A DNA stretch of 64,000 nt from Paenibacillus sp. Soil750 (GTDB lineage: Bacteria; Bacillota; Bacilli; Paenibacillales; NBRC-103111): NCBI RefSeq assembly GCF_001428045.1, contig NZ_LMSD01000009.1, forward strand, positions 1 to 64,000, given 5' to 3'. Positions 35,614 to 45,181 of the stretch are shown in pieces. Under the pieces are notes generated by a model. It was not told the origin of the DNA, searched no databases, and saw only the letters and a list, made by a program, of their open reading frames with translations. Each line of letters begins with the position of its first letter. Within the stretch, counting starts at the first letter, position 1. The translations under genes and the position numbers were made by a program.

Positions 35614-36690
35614 CTAATCTTGAATGACAGATATCGTCTTTTCTCCGCCAACATATATGCGATTCGTGCGCGGATTAAGCAGTAAAGATCCAGACCCAGC
35701 GCTAACTTTGAGCTTTGCAAGTGGCTTTAGTCTGCTGCCATGATAAACGATTAGTGGAACTGCACCTGTTTCTGTTGATTCTGAAACGAATAAGTGGTTT
35801 GTTCTCGGATTAATCAGCACATCCGTAAAGGCTGGTACGGTTAACGAACCGATGACCTTGTTGGTTCTGCTATTTACAACAAAAAGCCGCCCCTTCACGG
35901 AAATTTGTGCACTGGAAATATAAATCCGACACGTAAGTGGGTTCAACGTAATTTCTCTTTGTCGTCTTCCGAGCTGAATCTTTCGTACATTGAGGGTACG
36001 CAAGTTCACGACCGAGCTGTATCTACTTAAATTATTAGCGACATATAGTTGGTTAGTTTTCCTATCAAGAACGGGTGTGATGACAGGGTTTCTTCCGACT
36101 TTCCGTGTAGCTATGATGTTATTGGTATCTCCTCGGATTACGGCTAATGTATCAGTAGTTGTATTGGTTACGTAGATTCGATTTGTCAAAGCATTGACCA
36201 GTATTTGCGAAGGGCGTCCTTTGAATGGAATTTTTCTGTGTACTTTATTCGTAGCTCCATTCAGAACGACGAGATGGGCGTTCCGCGAACGTAAGGAGAT
36301 CGTTGAAACGTAAACCAGATTCGTATGTGTGTTGAGCGCGATATGATCGCTGCGTTCACCAACCTTGATTGTAGAAATAACACGGTTCGTAAGGCCGCTG
36401 ATAACGGAAACGGTACCATCATAAAAGTTGGATACATAAATACGATTCGTACGCGTATTGATAGCCATATAAGAAGGCATTTTACCAATTTTAATTGTGG
36501 TAATGATTTTGTTGGTTTTGGTATCTAGAACACCAAGGTGGTTGTCTCCTTGTATAACATATAACCGATTCGTTAAGGGGTTGATGGCAAATTGTACAGC
36601 CGGACTGCTGACGGGTATAGATGCAATAAGGCGTGGCTTGGTCGATGAGATTCTTGGCATTGTAACGCTCACATCTTTACGGATAATCAT
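35614..36690 (-). CDS. YVTN-type beta-propeller repeat protein
   Basis: This 358-residue protein is made almost wholly of seven or more about 42-45-residue repeats containing NPLTNRLYV, NTRTNRIYVSN or NPRTNRIYVGG followed by D/N-G-T-V-S-V-I and an ITTIKVG-type strand. These are YVTN/NHL-like propeller blades that usually act as binding scaffolds. There is no clear signal peptide, unlike many family members. The ATG at 36690 has AAGGGGAG about 5 bases upstream; an in-frame TTG at 36726 has no such support. The stem-loop array begins only 7 bases after its stop. Confidence 0.75.
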   Translation of the reverse strand: MIIRKDVSVTMPRISSTKPRLIASIPVSSPAVQFAINPLTNRLYVIQGDNHLGVLDTKTNKIITTIKIGKMPSYMAINTRTNRIYVSNFYDGTVSVISGLTNRVISTIKVGERSDHIALNTHTNLVYVSTISLRSRNAHLVVLNGATNKVHRKIPFKGRPSQILVNALTNRIYVTNTTTDTLAVIRGDTNNIIATRKVGRNPVITPVLDRKTNQLYVANNLSRYSSVVNLRTLNVRKIQLGRRQREITLNPLTCRIYISSAQISVKGRLFVVNSRTNKVIGSLTVPAFTDVLINPRTNHLFVSESTETGAVPLIVYHGSRLKPLAKLKVSAGSGSLLLNPRTNRIYVGGEKTISVIQD

Positions 36691-36856
36691 AAAGGCTCCC
36701 CTTCCCCAAGACATGTGGTACTTCAATCATATTCATGACCACGTTAGTAGGGAACTGGTAGACTGAAGTTAGCGTATCAGGGCACAACTTTTGACCCGTT
36801 TCAGCGTTATAATTGCATGACGACAATTACGAACGAATATCTAAGGAGGCATGGTA

Positions 36857-37747
36857 ATGGCACACGAATATACTGGAATTGAGCGCATTGGGAATATACA
36901 AGCTAATCTTGGCGAAGGTCCCGTCTGGGACCACACGACAGGGCAATTAATCTGGGTTGATATTAATGGACAAGCCATACATCTGTATAAACCCGCTGAT
37001 GGAAGTAACCGGACAATTGCATTGGATCAAAAGGTCGGAGCCGCCGTGCCAAGACAGCAAGGTGGCATGGTTCTTGCTATGGAGCGAGGCTTTCATCTGC
37101 TGGATTTGGAAACCGAGACGTTAACACTCCTTGAGGATCCAGAGAGTCATTTGCCAAACAATCGGTTTAATGATGGCAAATGTGATCGAGCTGGCCGGTT
37201 CTGGGCAGGCACGATGGCACAAAGTGAGTCAGTCACAACAGGTTCACTGTATTGTCTTGATATCGACGGAACCGTTCGTACCATCGAAGATGGCTGCATC
37301 ACAGTATCCAATGGACTAGGCTGGAGCCCTGATAACACCATCATGTATTACATCGATTCTCCGACGAAGAAAGTTGTAGCCTATGACTATGATAGCGAAT
37401 CAGGGCGAATCTCCAATCCGCGGACAGTGGTCATCATAGCCGAGGGTGAAGGTTTTCCAGATGGGATGGCTGTGGATAACCATGGCATGTTATGGATTGC
37501 GCAATGGGGGGGCTGGCAGGTAGGGCGTTATAACCCGTTGACGGGTGAGAAAATAGGCTCGATTGCTGTTCCTGTGGAGAGAACAAGCTCTTGTGCATTT
37601 GGCGGAGAGCAAATGAATGAATTGTATATCACGACGGCTAGTGTAGGTGTGGGTGATGAGGATCGCGTGAATCAACCCCATGCAGGTGGTTTGTTTCGAA
37701 TAAAGCTAGATGTGAAAGGCCCACAGGCGAATTTTTACGGGGGTTAA
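36857..37747 (+). CDS. SMP-30/gluconolactonase-like lactonase
   Basis: This 296-residue six-bladed propeller hydrolase matches SMP-30/regucalcin and gluconolactonases. Metal ligands are the Glu in LGEGPVWD, the Asn in NRFNDGKCD, the Asn in VSNGLGWSPD and the Asp in FPDGMAVDN. Such enzymes open sugar-acid lactones, as in uronate or aldonate catabolism, which fits this sugar-rich region. ATG 36857 is 7 bases after AAGGAGG; ATG 36851 is too close. A TATAAT at 36808 may be its -10, with no good -35. Confidence 0.85.
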   Translation: MAHEYTGIERIGNIQANLGEGPVWDHTTGQLIWVDINGQAIHLYKPADGSNRTIALDQKVGAAVPRQQGGMVLAMERGFHLLDLETETLTLLEDPESHLPNNRFNDGKCDRAGRFWAGTMAQSESVTTGSLYCLDIDGTVRTIEDGCITVSNGLGWSPDNTIMYYIDSPTKKVVAYDYDSESGRISNPRTVVIIAEGEGFPDGMAVDNHGMLWIAQWGGWQVGRYNPLTGEKIGSIAVPVERTSSCAFGGEQMNELYITTASVGVGDEDRVNQPHAGGLFRIKLDVKGPQANFYGG

Positions 37748-37770
37748 GTTAAGTCAGCTCAAATTATTAG

Positions 37771-37806
37771 AAAGAGTTAAGCGTGCTTTACGTTTAGCTC
37801 TTTTTG
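37771..37806 (+). terminator. Rho-independent terminator after the SMP-30 gene
   Basis: AAAGAGTTAAGCGT pairs with ACGTTTAGCTCTTT (three wobbles) around GCTTT, followed by TT. Confidence 0.8.
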
Positions 37807-37837
37807 CTGTGCCTATTGTAGGCTAACATCGGCGTAA

Positions 37838-38490
37838 GATCTCTTAAACAATAATCGTTGTTTGAGCAAAAATAGTGGAGATACCGGATCGGCTAACCAA
37901 TACTCGGAGAACCTCAGCCAGACCAATCAAGTAATTAATATGCTCGTTGATTTACCACTTGGCGTAGTGGAAGCCCAGCAAGATAGCGATACTATTTTCA
38001 AAGGGATCAATGAGTTAATCAAGAATGGGAATGGGAAAAATAAAGTATTCGTATACGATGGCAGTGGCAATATACTATATCCCTATCAGAAAAATGAAGA
38101 CGAGGAGCAAACGGCTCTCTATTATCATCAGATTGCTTCTAATCGAGATTAAGCCTCCATGTTGATCAAGAATCCAAACTCGAAGGTGCTGCATGGCATT
38201 ATATGGAAGTCGACGTCATTCCGATTATTCTACTAGTACGAGAAGGAACAGCTATCTTACACTTGAGGTCTGCGGCACTAACGACAAGTCAACTTCACTG
38301 GGATCATTCAGTTTTTAAGGTGTATGGTTCAGTAGGTGATCGGGGGCACATCCAAAGTACATTCTTTCACCCAGTGGAACAAAAATTATATGAGATCGAA
38401 ATTAACGATGAGAATGGACACCTCGATTTCTCGGAACTCACGAAGCAAGCAATCCATGAGAAGCAGTGGGAGCTTGTACGAAATAAGTAA
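37838..38490 (+). pseudogene. Remnants of a sensor-kinase-like gene
   Basis: An open stretch after a TAA near 37835, with a possible TTG at 37862, encodes YSENLSQTNQVINMLV, NELIKNGNGKNKVFVYDG and GNILYPYQKN. This pattern resembles the extracellular Cache domain of YesM kinases. It stops at 38152. A second frame then reads through HVDQESKLEGAAWHYMEV and continues to 38490 as a 95-residue stretch (from 38203) with no recognised family. Neither piece has a convincing ribosome binding site. I interpret the region as a decayed gene. The 3' piece could instead be an independent small protein. Confidence 0.35.
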
Positions 38491-38496
38491 TTGTTG

Positions 38497-38530
38497 AAGA
38501 GCCTTACGATACGTCGTGAGGTTCTTTTTT
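38497..38530 (+). terminator. Rho-independent terminator
   Basis: AAGAGCCTTACGA pairs with TCGTGAGGTTCTT (with wobbles) around TACG, followed by TTTT. Confidence 0.75.
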
Positions 38531-38707
38531 AATTATACATATGTTAATAAACTGAATATGTAGGTAAAGGTTAAAAAATTAGCCATAATGGTCAATTTGT
38601 TTTCTTATCCTGCTTTCTTTTAATAGTTAAAATGAGAGGAGAATCACACAACGGACAAGCTGCTGTGAGACAAGGTTAAGTTTAAAGAAAGGGGCTAGTC
38701 AGTTTTG

Positions 38708-38721
38708 TGAAAGCGCTTAAT
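38708..38721 (+). promoter_or_regulatory. cre-like site before the beta-helix/SLH gene
   Basis: TGAAAGCGCTTAAT matches the CcpA consensus TGWAANCGNTNWCA with two mismatches at the last two positions. It lies 51 bases before the start codon, downstream of any likely promoter in the 241-base gap (38531-38771). Confidence 0.45.
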
Positions 38722-38771
38722 AATGTGCCATCAGAGACAGGCGACAACGTAATTAATATGGAGGTAGGTAT

Positions 38772-41700
38772 ATGTTAAAAAGAAGTTTATCTGTCGTGTT
38801 AGCAATTACGATTTTATTTAGTTTATTTACTTTAGGATCTGGTGTAACCCTTGCGGCTGGACCTGATCAGCCTGTGGTTACGACAACAACTAATTCGGCC
38901 AGTTTAACGTGGACAACTGTTCAGGGTGCTAATAGTTATAACGTGTACCGTTCGCCAAGCAGCAATGGTACATTCGCCAAGGTTAATTCCTCGGCTATTT
39001 CATTAACCAGTTATACGGATGCAGGTCTAGCTGCGAATACGCGCTATTACTACAAGGTTTCATCGGTAAGCGCTGGCGCAGAATCCGCACTTTCTGTGTT
39101 AACATCAGCACTGACTGAGCCTAATTTCGGACCTAATGTCTTTGTATTTGATCCGCTCGCGGACCCGACGCAAACAGCTGTCGACGTTGAAACGAAAAGT
39201 GCCGAATTATTCGCAAAGCAAGAAACCAATCAATTCGGTACGCAAAGGTATGCCATGCTTTTCAAGCCAGGCGCCTATAAGGCTAGTATTAAAGTTGGTT
39301 TCTATACGCAAGTGTCCGGTTTGGGCCAAGTTCCCGACGATGTCACCATCAATGGCGGCGTAACGGTAGATGCCAATTGGATGGAAAAAAACAACGCGAC
39401 TCAAAACTTTTGGCGTTCCGTCGAAAACTTGGCTGTAGCACCTTCTAACGGAGATATGAAGTTTGCGGTCTCACAAGCAGCACCTATTCGACGGTTGCAT
39501 GTGAAAGGTAATTTGTCGCTTCACGACCAAGGAGGATGGGCAAGCGGCGGATATTTGGCAGACTCGTTAGTTGATGGCACTGTAAACTCAGGATCTCAGC
39601 AGCAATGGTTCACGAGAAACAGTAAATGGGGCACATGGAATGGATCATTATGGAATACAACCATTGTTGGTTCCGAGAATGCACCTGCAGAAGATTGGCC
39701 TACGAAAGCTTTCACAGTTGTAGACAAAGTACCGGTTATTCGTGAAAAGCCATTTCTAACCTTCGATTCGGTGACTAAAAAGTACAAAGTGTTTGTTCCA
39801 AATGCGGTCACTAATAAAATTGGAACAAGTTGGTCAACGGGGACGACGGCGGGAACTTCAATTGCGATTGAAGATTTCTTGATTGCTGATCCGTCAACAT
39901 CGGTTACTACCATTAATTCTGCGCTTGATCAAGGTAAGCACTTGTTGTTCACGCCAGGTGTTTATCATTTCACGGATACGGTTAAAGTAACGAAGCCTAA
40001 TACGGTTGTACTTGGTCTTGGACTTGCAACCTTACATTCAGACAACGGAATTGTGGCCCTTTCCGTAGCGGATGTAGATGGTGTGAAAATTGCCGGTCTC
40101 CTATTTGAAGCAGGAAGTGTGAACTCACCTGTCCTTATGGAGGTTGGTCCTAAAGGCAGTTCAAACGATCATTCAGCAAATCCGACTTCTTTGCATGATC
40201 TATATTTCAGAGTCGGCGGCGATGCGCTTGCCAAAGCAGACGTCAGTATCGAAATCAACAGCAACAATGTCATTGGCGATCATTTCTGGGTATGGCGTGC
40301 CGATCATGGTACAGGTGCTGGATGGGATTCCAATACGACTATCAACGGAATGATTGTTAATGGAAATGACGTAACTATGTATGGCCTTTTTGTGGAACAT
40401 TTTCATGAATACCAGACGGTATGGAATGGAGAAAGGGGACGGACTTACTTCTATCAAACTGAAATTCCCTATGATGTTCCGACTCAAGAAGGTTGGATGA
40501 GCAACAACGGTACCGTGAATGGTTTCGCTTCTTATAAGGTAGCCGATTCTGTAAATTCACATGAAGCTTATGGCTTAGGGATATACTCCAATTTTACGGG
40601 TGGTATCGTGTCTATGGAGAGTGGTATTGAAGTTCCAGATAAGCCAGGGGTTAAAATTCGCCATGCAACCACGGTTTCTTTAAATAAAAGAGGTGAGATT
40701 TCGCACATCGTTAATGCGATGGGAAGCGCAGTCAATACAGGATTGATGCGAGCGACGCTAGGCGATTACGCTTATCGAACAGTTGCAAGTGTAAAAGGGG
40801 TAAATGCTGCGACAATTGCAGGAAAAGCTCCTCAATTACCGGCAGTTGTTACTCAGGTGTTCACTGATGCAACTACGAAACAGGTACCTGTAACGTGGGA
40901 CAGTATCGATTCATCGAAGTATGCGTCCGTAGGAAGCTTTACGGTGAATGGAACGATCGATGGCAGTGCAATCCAGGCGGTAGCGAATGTTGCGGTAACT
41001 GTGGCTCCGAACGAAGCTGTGACGAATATCGTCATTACTTCGGCTGATAACGCAAAGTCTATCGATACCAAAGACGGCACGCTGCAAATGTCTGCAGTGG
41101 TAGCACCGATGAATGCTGATAATACAAGTGTTACTTGGTCTGTTGTAAGTGCGAATGGAACGGCAACGACAATTGCTACGATTAACAGCGATGGTTTATT
41201 GACTGCAAAGAAGGACGGTTCTGTCAAAGTCATTGCGACGGCTAACGATGGTTCAGGTGTAACGGCAAGTCAGGTTATTTCGATTAGCGGGCAGATCATA
41301 AAGGTAAAAAGCATTACCGTGACTGGCCAGAATAGCGTAACGTCAGTAACTTATAAAGGTGCTACCCTTCAAATGCTTGCCAATGTACTACCCGAAAACG
41401 TAAGTGATAACTCGTATACGTGGTCCGTTGCAAACGGTACGGGCACAGCGACGATTGATACGGCAACAGGTGTATTAAAGGCGCTAAGCGACGGAACAGT
41501 TACTGTCACTGCAACTGCCAAAGATGGCTCCGGCATAACAGGTAAACAAATAATCAGCATAAGCGGACAATCATTAGTTCTAGGTAGTGGCTGGACGTGG
41601 GTGAGAGAAAATAGGGATAACTGGGCTATCAATCCTGCGAATCCGAATTTCATACGATTAACGACAATTGAAGGAAGCTGGGGAGGCACTAAGCCAAGTA

Positions 41701-44096
41701 ACATACTTCTGAGAGACCCTGGAACAGCTGACTTCTCAATTTCCACAAAATTAAAATTTGATGCGGATAAAAGCTTTGAATGGGCAGGCTTAATTGTTTA
41801 TCAAGATGACGGGAATTTAATATCATTAGGACGTCAAGCTAATGGAAGTCCTGCTGCTAAACAAATCCGCTTTTCACAAGTGAAAACCGGCACACAAACG
41901 GATAAAAATTATTCAGATCCTGTGGCTCCTGGGGATATTTATTTGAAAATTGATAAAACAGGAACGACCTACAAAGGGTACTACAGCTCTGATGGCGTTA
42001 CTTGGACACAGGTGACAGACACCTTTACAATCACTTTGACAACTCCTAAGGTGGGGGTATTTGTCAGAAAGCTAAACACGAGTATTGCTGCTAAACCGGC
42101 AGAATTTACAAATTTTAAAGTGGGGAACTCAATCATACCTTACTGGATTCCTACCACGTCTGTTCAGATTTCAGCTGCAAGTGGATTAAGTGCAATTACA
42201 TCAGATAACGGCACGTTGCAAATGTCTGCACAAGTGTTGCCTGTGAATGCGAGCTCGAATTCCGTCACTTGGTCTGTCTATAACGCAGACGGAAGTACGA
42301 CAGATAAGGCAAGGATCAGCACAACCGGCTTATTAACCGCAGTTAAAAACGGACAAGTGAAAGTAGTAGCGAACGCTTATGATGGTTCAGGTGCAGCAGC
42401 TAGCACACTAATCGACATTTCAGGCCAAATACTTACTCCACCTACTGTAGAATACGTTATTTCTGGAGATGGCCAAGCTTGGATCGGTTGGACACCAATG
42501 GATGGCTCGGTTACCTACTCGGTCTATCAGAGATCAGGTGACACTGCCTTTGGAAATGCTGTGTCTACTGTGAATGGAAATGTGTACAGCTACAACCTAA
42601 TAGGCTTGGAAAACGGCAAGACGTATTATTTTATTGTTAAAGCGAATTATCCAGCGAAAGTCAGTGAGGCTTCGAATGAAGTTAGTGCGACGCCACAGTT
42701 TGCTGTAACTGGCATATCGCTTAACAATTCGGTTGTTAATTTGACAGCAGGTAACACAACGACATTAATAGCAACTGTACTTCCTGCGAATGCTTTTAAT
42801 CAAGAAGTGATTTGGAGTTCAAGTAATGCCAATATTGCAAGGGTAGATGCCACTGGAAATGTTACGGCAATCTCAGCCGGTACAGCAGACATTACAGTAA
42901 CGACCGTGGATGGCAGTTTCACAGCGACAGCTTCGGTTACTGTATTTGCAGAGTCAACTTATAGTCCTGGCGTTCAGTCAACAATGGATCATGTCATCAC
43001 TATCAAACAAGATCAACTAACCAACAGTCACAACGGCATAACCACTGTTACGATCCCGACTGACATTTCTGAGATCAAACTTCCTGGGAATGTCACAGAC
43101 CTAATTGCTCAGAACAATTTAGAGATCAAGTCAGACGCATTGACCCTTTCGTTCCCGTCCAAAGTGCTTAACCAACTAACGGATAAGCTCACAACGGATC
43201 AAATAAAGGGCAGTACAATAACGCTCAAGCTTGACATCGTCGCGCAAGGGGAAGCGAAAAATCTCGTTAATAGCAATAGTGCTAATATGGAAAATAAACT
43301 AGTTGGCGATGTGTACGAATTCCATTTGTTCATTCAGACAGCAGATGGGAATAAAGATGAGTTTTCCACGTTCAATCAGCCGATTACGATTGAGTTGAAG
43401 GTTCCAGCAAGCGTGAACCCGACATTGGCAGGCATCTATTATATTGCCAATAATGGAACACTGACGTATGTAGGTGGCAAATTAGATAAAGATGTTATCA
43501 CAGCTGAGATTAATCACTTTAGTAAATACGCTGTGTTTGAAGTATCCAAGACATACGCCGACGTGCCTTCTAGCCATTGGGCTTCCAATGTGATCAAGGA
43601 GCTTGCTGCGAAGCAGATCGTTGAGGGTACGAGTGCAACAACCTTTGAACCTGAACGCAGTGTCACACGTGCCGAGTTCACAACGCTTCTAGTGAGAGCT
43701 TTGAAACTTACGGAAAAAGGTGAACTGGCATTTGCCGATGTGAAAGCCAGCGACTGGTTCGCGGATAGTGTTTCCATCGCTGTGAAGGCTGGTATTGTAC
43801 AAGGCAGAAGTGCAACGCAATTCGATGCGAACGCACAGATTAGCCGTGAAGAAATGATTACTTTACTTCTTCGAGCCTACGAATTCAAGAATGGGAAAGT
43901 CGCAAACACTGCTACTCAAGCATTCGCAGATGAAGACCAAGTCTCTTCATGGGCTGCTGGATTTGTGAGATCGGCAGCAACGCTGCATTTGATTCAAGGA
44001 CGCGGAGCGAACCAATTCGATCCGAAAGGCATTGCAACGCGTGCCGAAGCTGCACAAGTTCTATTCAATCTTTTAGTAGCTAATAAGGTGCTTTAA
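38772..44096 (+). CDS. SLH-anchored multidomain beta-helix surface protein, putative glycan-active
   Basis: This 1774-residue protein has a signal peptide (1-about 29) and FN3 (about 30-115). A large right-handed beta-helix-like domain follows (about 119-660: NQFGTQRYAMLFKPGAY, GFYTQVSGLG, VVLGLGLATL, ADVDGVKIAGLLF, GDHFWVWRADHG, MYGLFVEHFHEYQ). This core matches the secreted family often labelled adenylyl cyclase or F5/8-type protein in actinobacteria and resembles GH55-like folds. Then come a BIG_4-like domain (678-747), two BIG_2 (748-932), a concanavalin-like domain (933-1118), BIG_2 (1120-1221), FN3 (1222-1308), BIG_2 (1309-1395), a unique region and three SLH repeats (1592-1774) that bind pyruvylated wall polymer. 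It is likely a wall-bound enzyme or binder for polysaccharides. A GGAGG site precedes the ATG. Confidence 0.82.
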   Translation: MLKRSLSVVLAITILFSLFTLGSGVTLAAGPDQPVVTTTTNSASLTWTTVQGANSYNVYRSPSSNGTFAKVNSSAISLTSYTDAGLAANTRYYYKVSSVSAGAESALSVLTSALTEPNFGPNVFVFDPLADPTQTAVDVETKSAELFAKQETNQFGTQRYAMLFKPGAYKASIKVGFYTQVSGLGQVPDDVTINGGVTVDANWMEKNNATQNFWRSVENLAVAPSNGDMKFAVSQAAPIRRLHVKGNLSLHDQGGWASGGYLADSLVDGTVNSGSQQQWFTRNSKWGTWNGSLWNTTIVGSENAPAEDWPTKAFTVVDKVPVIREKPFLTFDSVTKKYKVFVPNAVTNKIGTSWSTGTTAGTSIAIEDFLIADPSTSVTTINSALDQGKHLLFTPGVYHFTDTVKVTKPNTVVLGLGLATLHSDNGIVALSVADVDGVKIAGLLFEAGSVNSPVLMEVGPKGSSNDHSANPTSLHDLYFRVGGDALAKADVSIEINSNNVIGDHFWVWRADHGTGAGWDSNTTINGMIVNGNDVTMYGLFVEHFHEYQTVWNGERGRTYFYQTEIPYDVPTQEGWMSNNGTVNGFASYKVADSVNSHEAYGLGIYSNFTGGIVSMESGIEVPDKPGVKIRHATTVSLNKRGEISHIVNAMGSAVNTGLMRATLGDYAYRTVASVKGVNAATIAGKAPQLPAVVTQVFTDATTKQVPVTWDSIDSSKYASVGSFTVNGTIDGSAIQAVANVAVTVAPNEAVTNIVITSADNAKSIDTKDGTLQMSAVVAPMNADNTSVTWSVVSANGTATTIATINSDGLLTAKKDGSVKVIATANDGSGVTASQVISISGQIIKVKSITVTGQNSVTSVTYKGATLQMLANVLPENVSDNSYTWSVANGTGTATIDTATGVLKALSDGTVTVTATAKDGSGITGKQIISISGQSLVLGSGWTWVRENRDNWAINPANPNFIRLTTIEGSWGGTKPSNILLRDPGTADFSISTKLKFDADKSFEWAGLIVYQDDGNLISLGRQANGSPAAKQIRFSQVKTGTQTDKNYSDPVAPGDIYLKIDKTGTTYKGYYSSDGVTWTQVTDTFTITLTTPKVGVFVRKLNTSIAAKPAEFTNFKVGNSIIPYWIPTTSVQISAASGLSAITSDNGTLQMSAQVLPVNASSNSVTWSVYNADGSTTDKARISTTGLLTAVKNGQVKVVANAYDGSGAAASTLIDISGQILTPPTVEYVISGDGQAWIGWTPMDGSVTYSVYQRSGDTAFGNAVSTVNGNVYSYNLIGLENGKTYYFIVKANYPAKVSEASNEVSATPQFAVTGISLNNSVVNLTAGNTTTLIATVLPANAFNQEVIWSSSNANIARVDATGNVTAISAGTADITVTTVDGSFTATASVTVFAESTYSPGVQSTMDHVITIKQDQLTNSHNGITTVTIPTDISEIKLPGNVTDLIAQNNLEIKSDALTLSFPSKVLNQLTDKLTTDQIKGSTITLKLDIVAQGEAKNLVNSNSANMENKLVGDVYEFHLFIQTADGNKDEFSTFNQPITIELKVPASVNPTLAGIYYIANNGTLTYVGGKLDKDVITAEINHFSKYAVFEVSKTYADVPSSHWASNVIKELAAKQIVEGTSATTFEPERSVTRAEFTTLLVRALKLTEKGELAFADVKASDWFADSVSIAVKAGIVQGRSATQFDANAQISREEMITLLLRAYEFKNGKVANTATQAFADEDQVSSWAAGFVRSAATLHLIQGRGANQFDPKGIATRAEAAQVLFNLLVANKVL

Positions 44097-44108
44097 GAAG
44101 ACCTTAGC

Positions 44109-44144
44109 AAAGCCAATGGATATCTACATCCATTGGCTTTTTTG
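44109..44144 (+). terminator. Rho-independent terminator after the beta-helix/SLH gene
   Basis: AAAGCCAATGGAT pairs perfectly with ATCCATTGGCTTT around ATCTAC, with a T run. It may also serve the convergent araC gene. Confidence 0.9.
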
Positions 44145-44167
44145 TCATTCATTCAAGTTATCCCTGT

Positions 44168-45037
44168 TTACAGTGAATACTGCTTCCGAAACCGCAGTGG
44201 CGAGATACCTGCTGCTGCTTTGAAGCAATTGGAGAAATAAGGTGCGTTGAGGAACCCAATATGCTCAGCGATTCGCGCAATGGACCACTCTGTTTTAATG
44301 AGTAGCAGCTTCGCCTGCTCGATTCGGTAGTCGTGCAGATAGGCCATTGGCGTGCAGTCATAGATTTCTTTCATACATCTGACGATATAATTCGGATGAA
44401 AATGAAATTCTTCAGCGAGTGAGCTATTCGTCACGTCGGATTGATAATGTTGGCGTAAGTACGCTTCAACCTTGTCGGCGAGTATCAGGGCAGGTGACGC
44501 ATCGTTACGTGATTGTCCAACATCAAGGAGACGAAGCAGTTCCATGAAAAGCTGCTGCTCACTCCAATATGTCTCTGAACGATGATGGACCGAGTCGGTC
44601 AACAACTTGCGGAGATGTCGCTCGGCAAGCGCGAATTCGGGTGGAGCGCTATATTGCGGGATGCGGATACGATACGAATTTTCCCAAGACTTGCGTACTT
44701 GCTGTAGATGAAGAGTTCCTATATCCTGATCTGTCGTTTGCTGCCAGGCCCCTTGAAAGTCGAAATGAATCCAATAGAAAACAGTCTCTGTGTAACAGCC
44801 TTTGACGGGGTAATGGTAACGATCAGGCAGCAGTAATAAGGTTTGACCCTCCGCAACCTCCCACTCTTTATCATCTTCACCCATATATAGAGTTCCTTTG
44901 GTCACCCAGAGAAGATCAAAAACACCTAAATTACGTCGGCTCGGGTGCATTTCGCCTGGGCGGTAGGTGGACAAGCCAATCATCAGGTAATAGGGCAGTG
45001 GTGGTAGTTCCATCCAGATATGACCAAGTTCACTCAT
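44168..45037 (-). CDS. AraC-family regulator, divergent from GH127
   Basis: This 289-residue regulator has an N-terminal cupin-like sensor (about 1-110: RNLGVFDLLWVTKGTLYMGE, EGQTLLLLPDRYHYP). It ends in an AraC double helix-turn-helix (about 190-289: NSSLAEEFHFHPNYIVRCMKEIY and ARIAEHIGFLNAPYFSNCFKAAAG). It is divergent from the GH127 gene and probably senses arabinose-containing oligosaccharides to switch it on. AAGGGAG lies about 8 bases before the ATG. Confidence 0.86.
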   Translation of the reverse strand: MSELGHIWMELPPLPYYLMIGLSTYRPGEMHPSRRNLGVFDLLWVTKGTLYMGEDDKEWEVAEGQTLLLLPDRYHYPVKGCYTETVFYWIHFDFQGAWQQTTDQDIGTLHLQQVRKSWENSYRIRIPQYSAPPEFALAERHLRKLLTDSVHHRSETYWSEQQLFMELLRLLDVGQSRNDASPALILADKVEAYLRQHYQSDVTNSSLAEEFHFHPNYIVRCMKEIYDCTPMAYLHDYRIEQAKLLLIKTEWSIARIAEHIGFLNAPYFSNCFKAAAGISPLRFRKQYSL

Positions 45038-45067
45038 CGGTTTCGCTCCCTTATAGAGTGTTAAATT

Positions 45068-45156
45068 TTATATAAAATAAGTTGGAATTATTCATAGTTG
45101 CTCTTTATTTATAAGGATAAACTGTAAGAAGTCGATAATCAAATGTTATATAAAAT
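45068..45156. promoter_or_regulatory. Direct repeats TTATATAAAAT in the araC-GH127 gap
   Basis: TTATATAAAAT occurs at 45068-45078 and 45146-45156, each followed by a TTGGA word (45080s and 45156-45160). Two direct copies 78 bp apart in a divergent gap are a good candidate for AraC-type binding and looping. Confidence 0.4.
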
Positions 45157-45181
45157 TGGATAACAAGAGGAGATTCTACAT

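Noticed and set aside
36791-36813. Full SigA promoter TTGACC/TATAAT before the SMP-30 gene
   Set aside because: The spacer is only 11 bp, too short for the two hexamers to act together.
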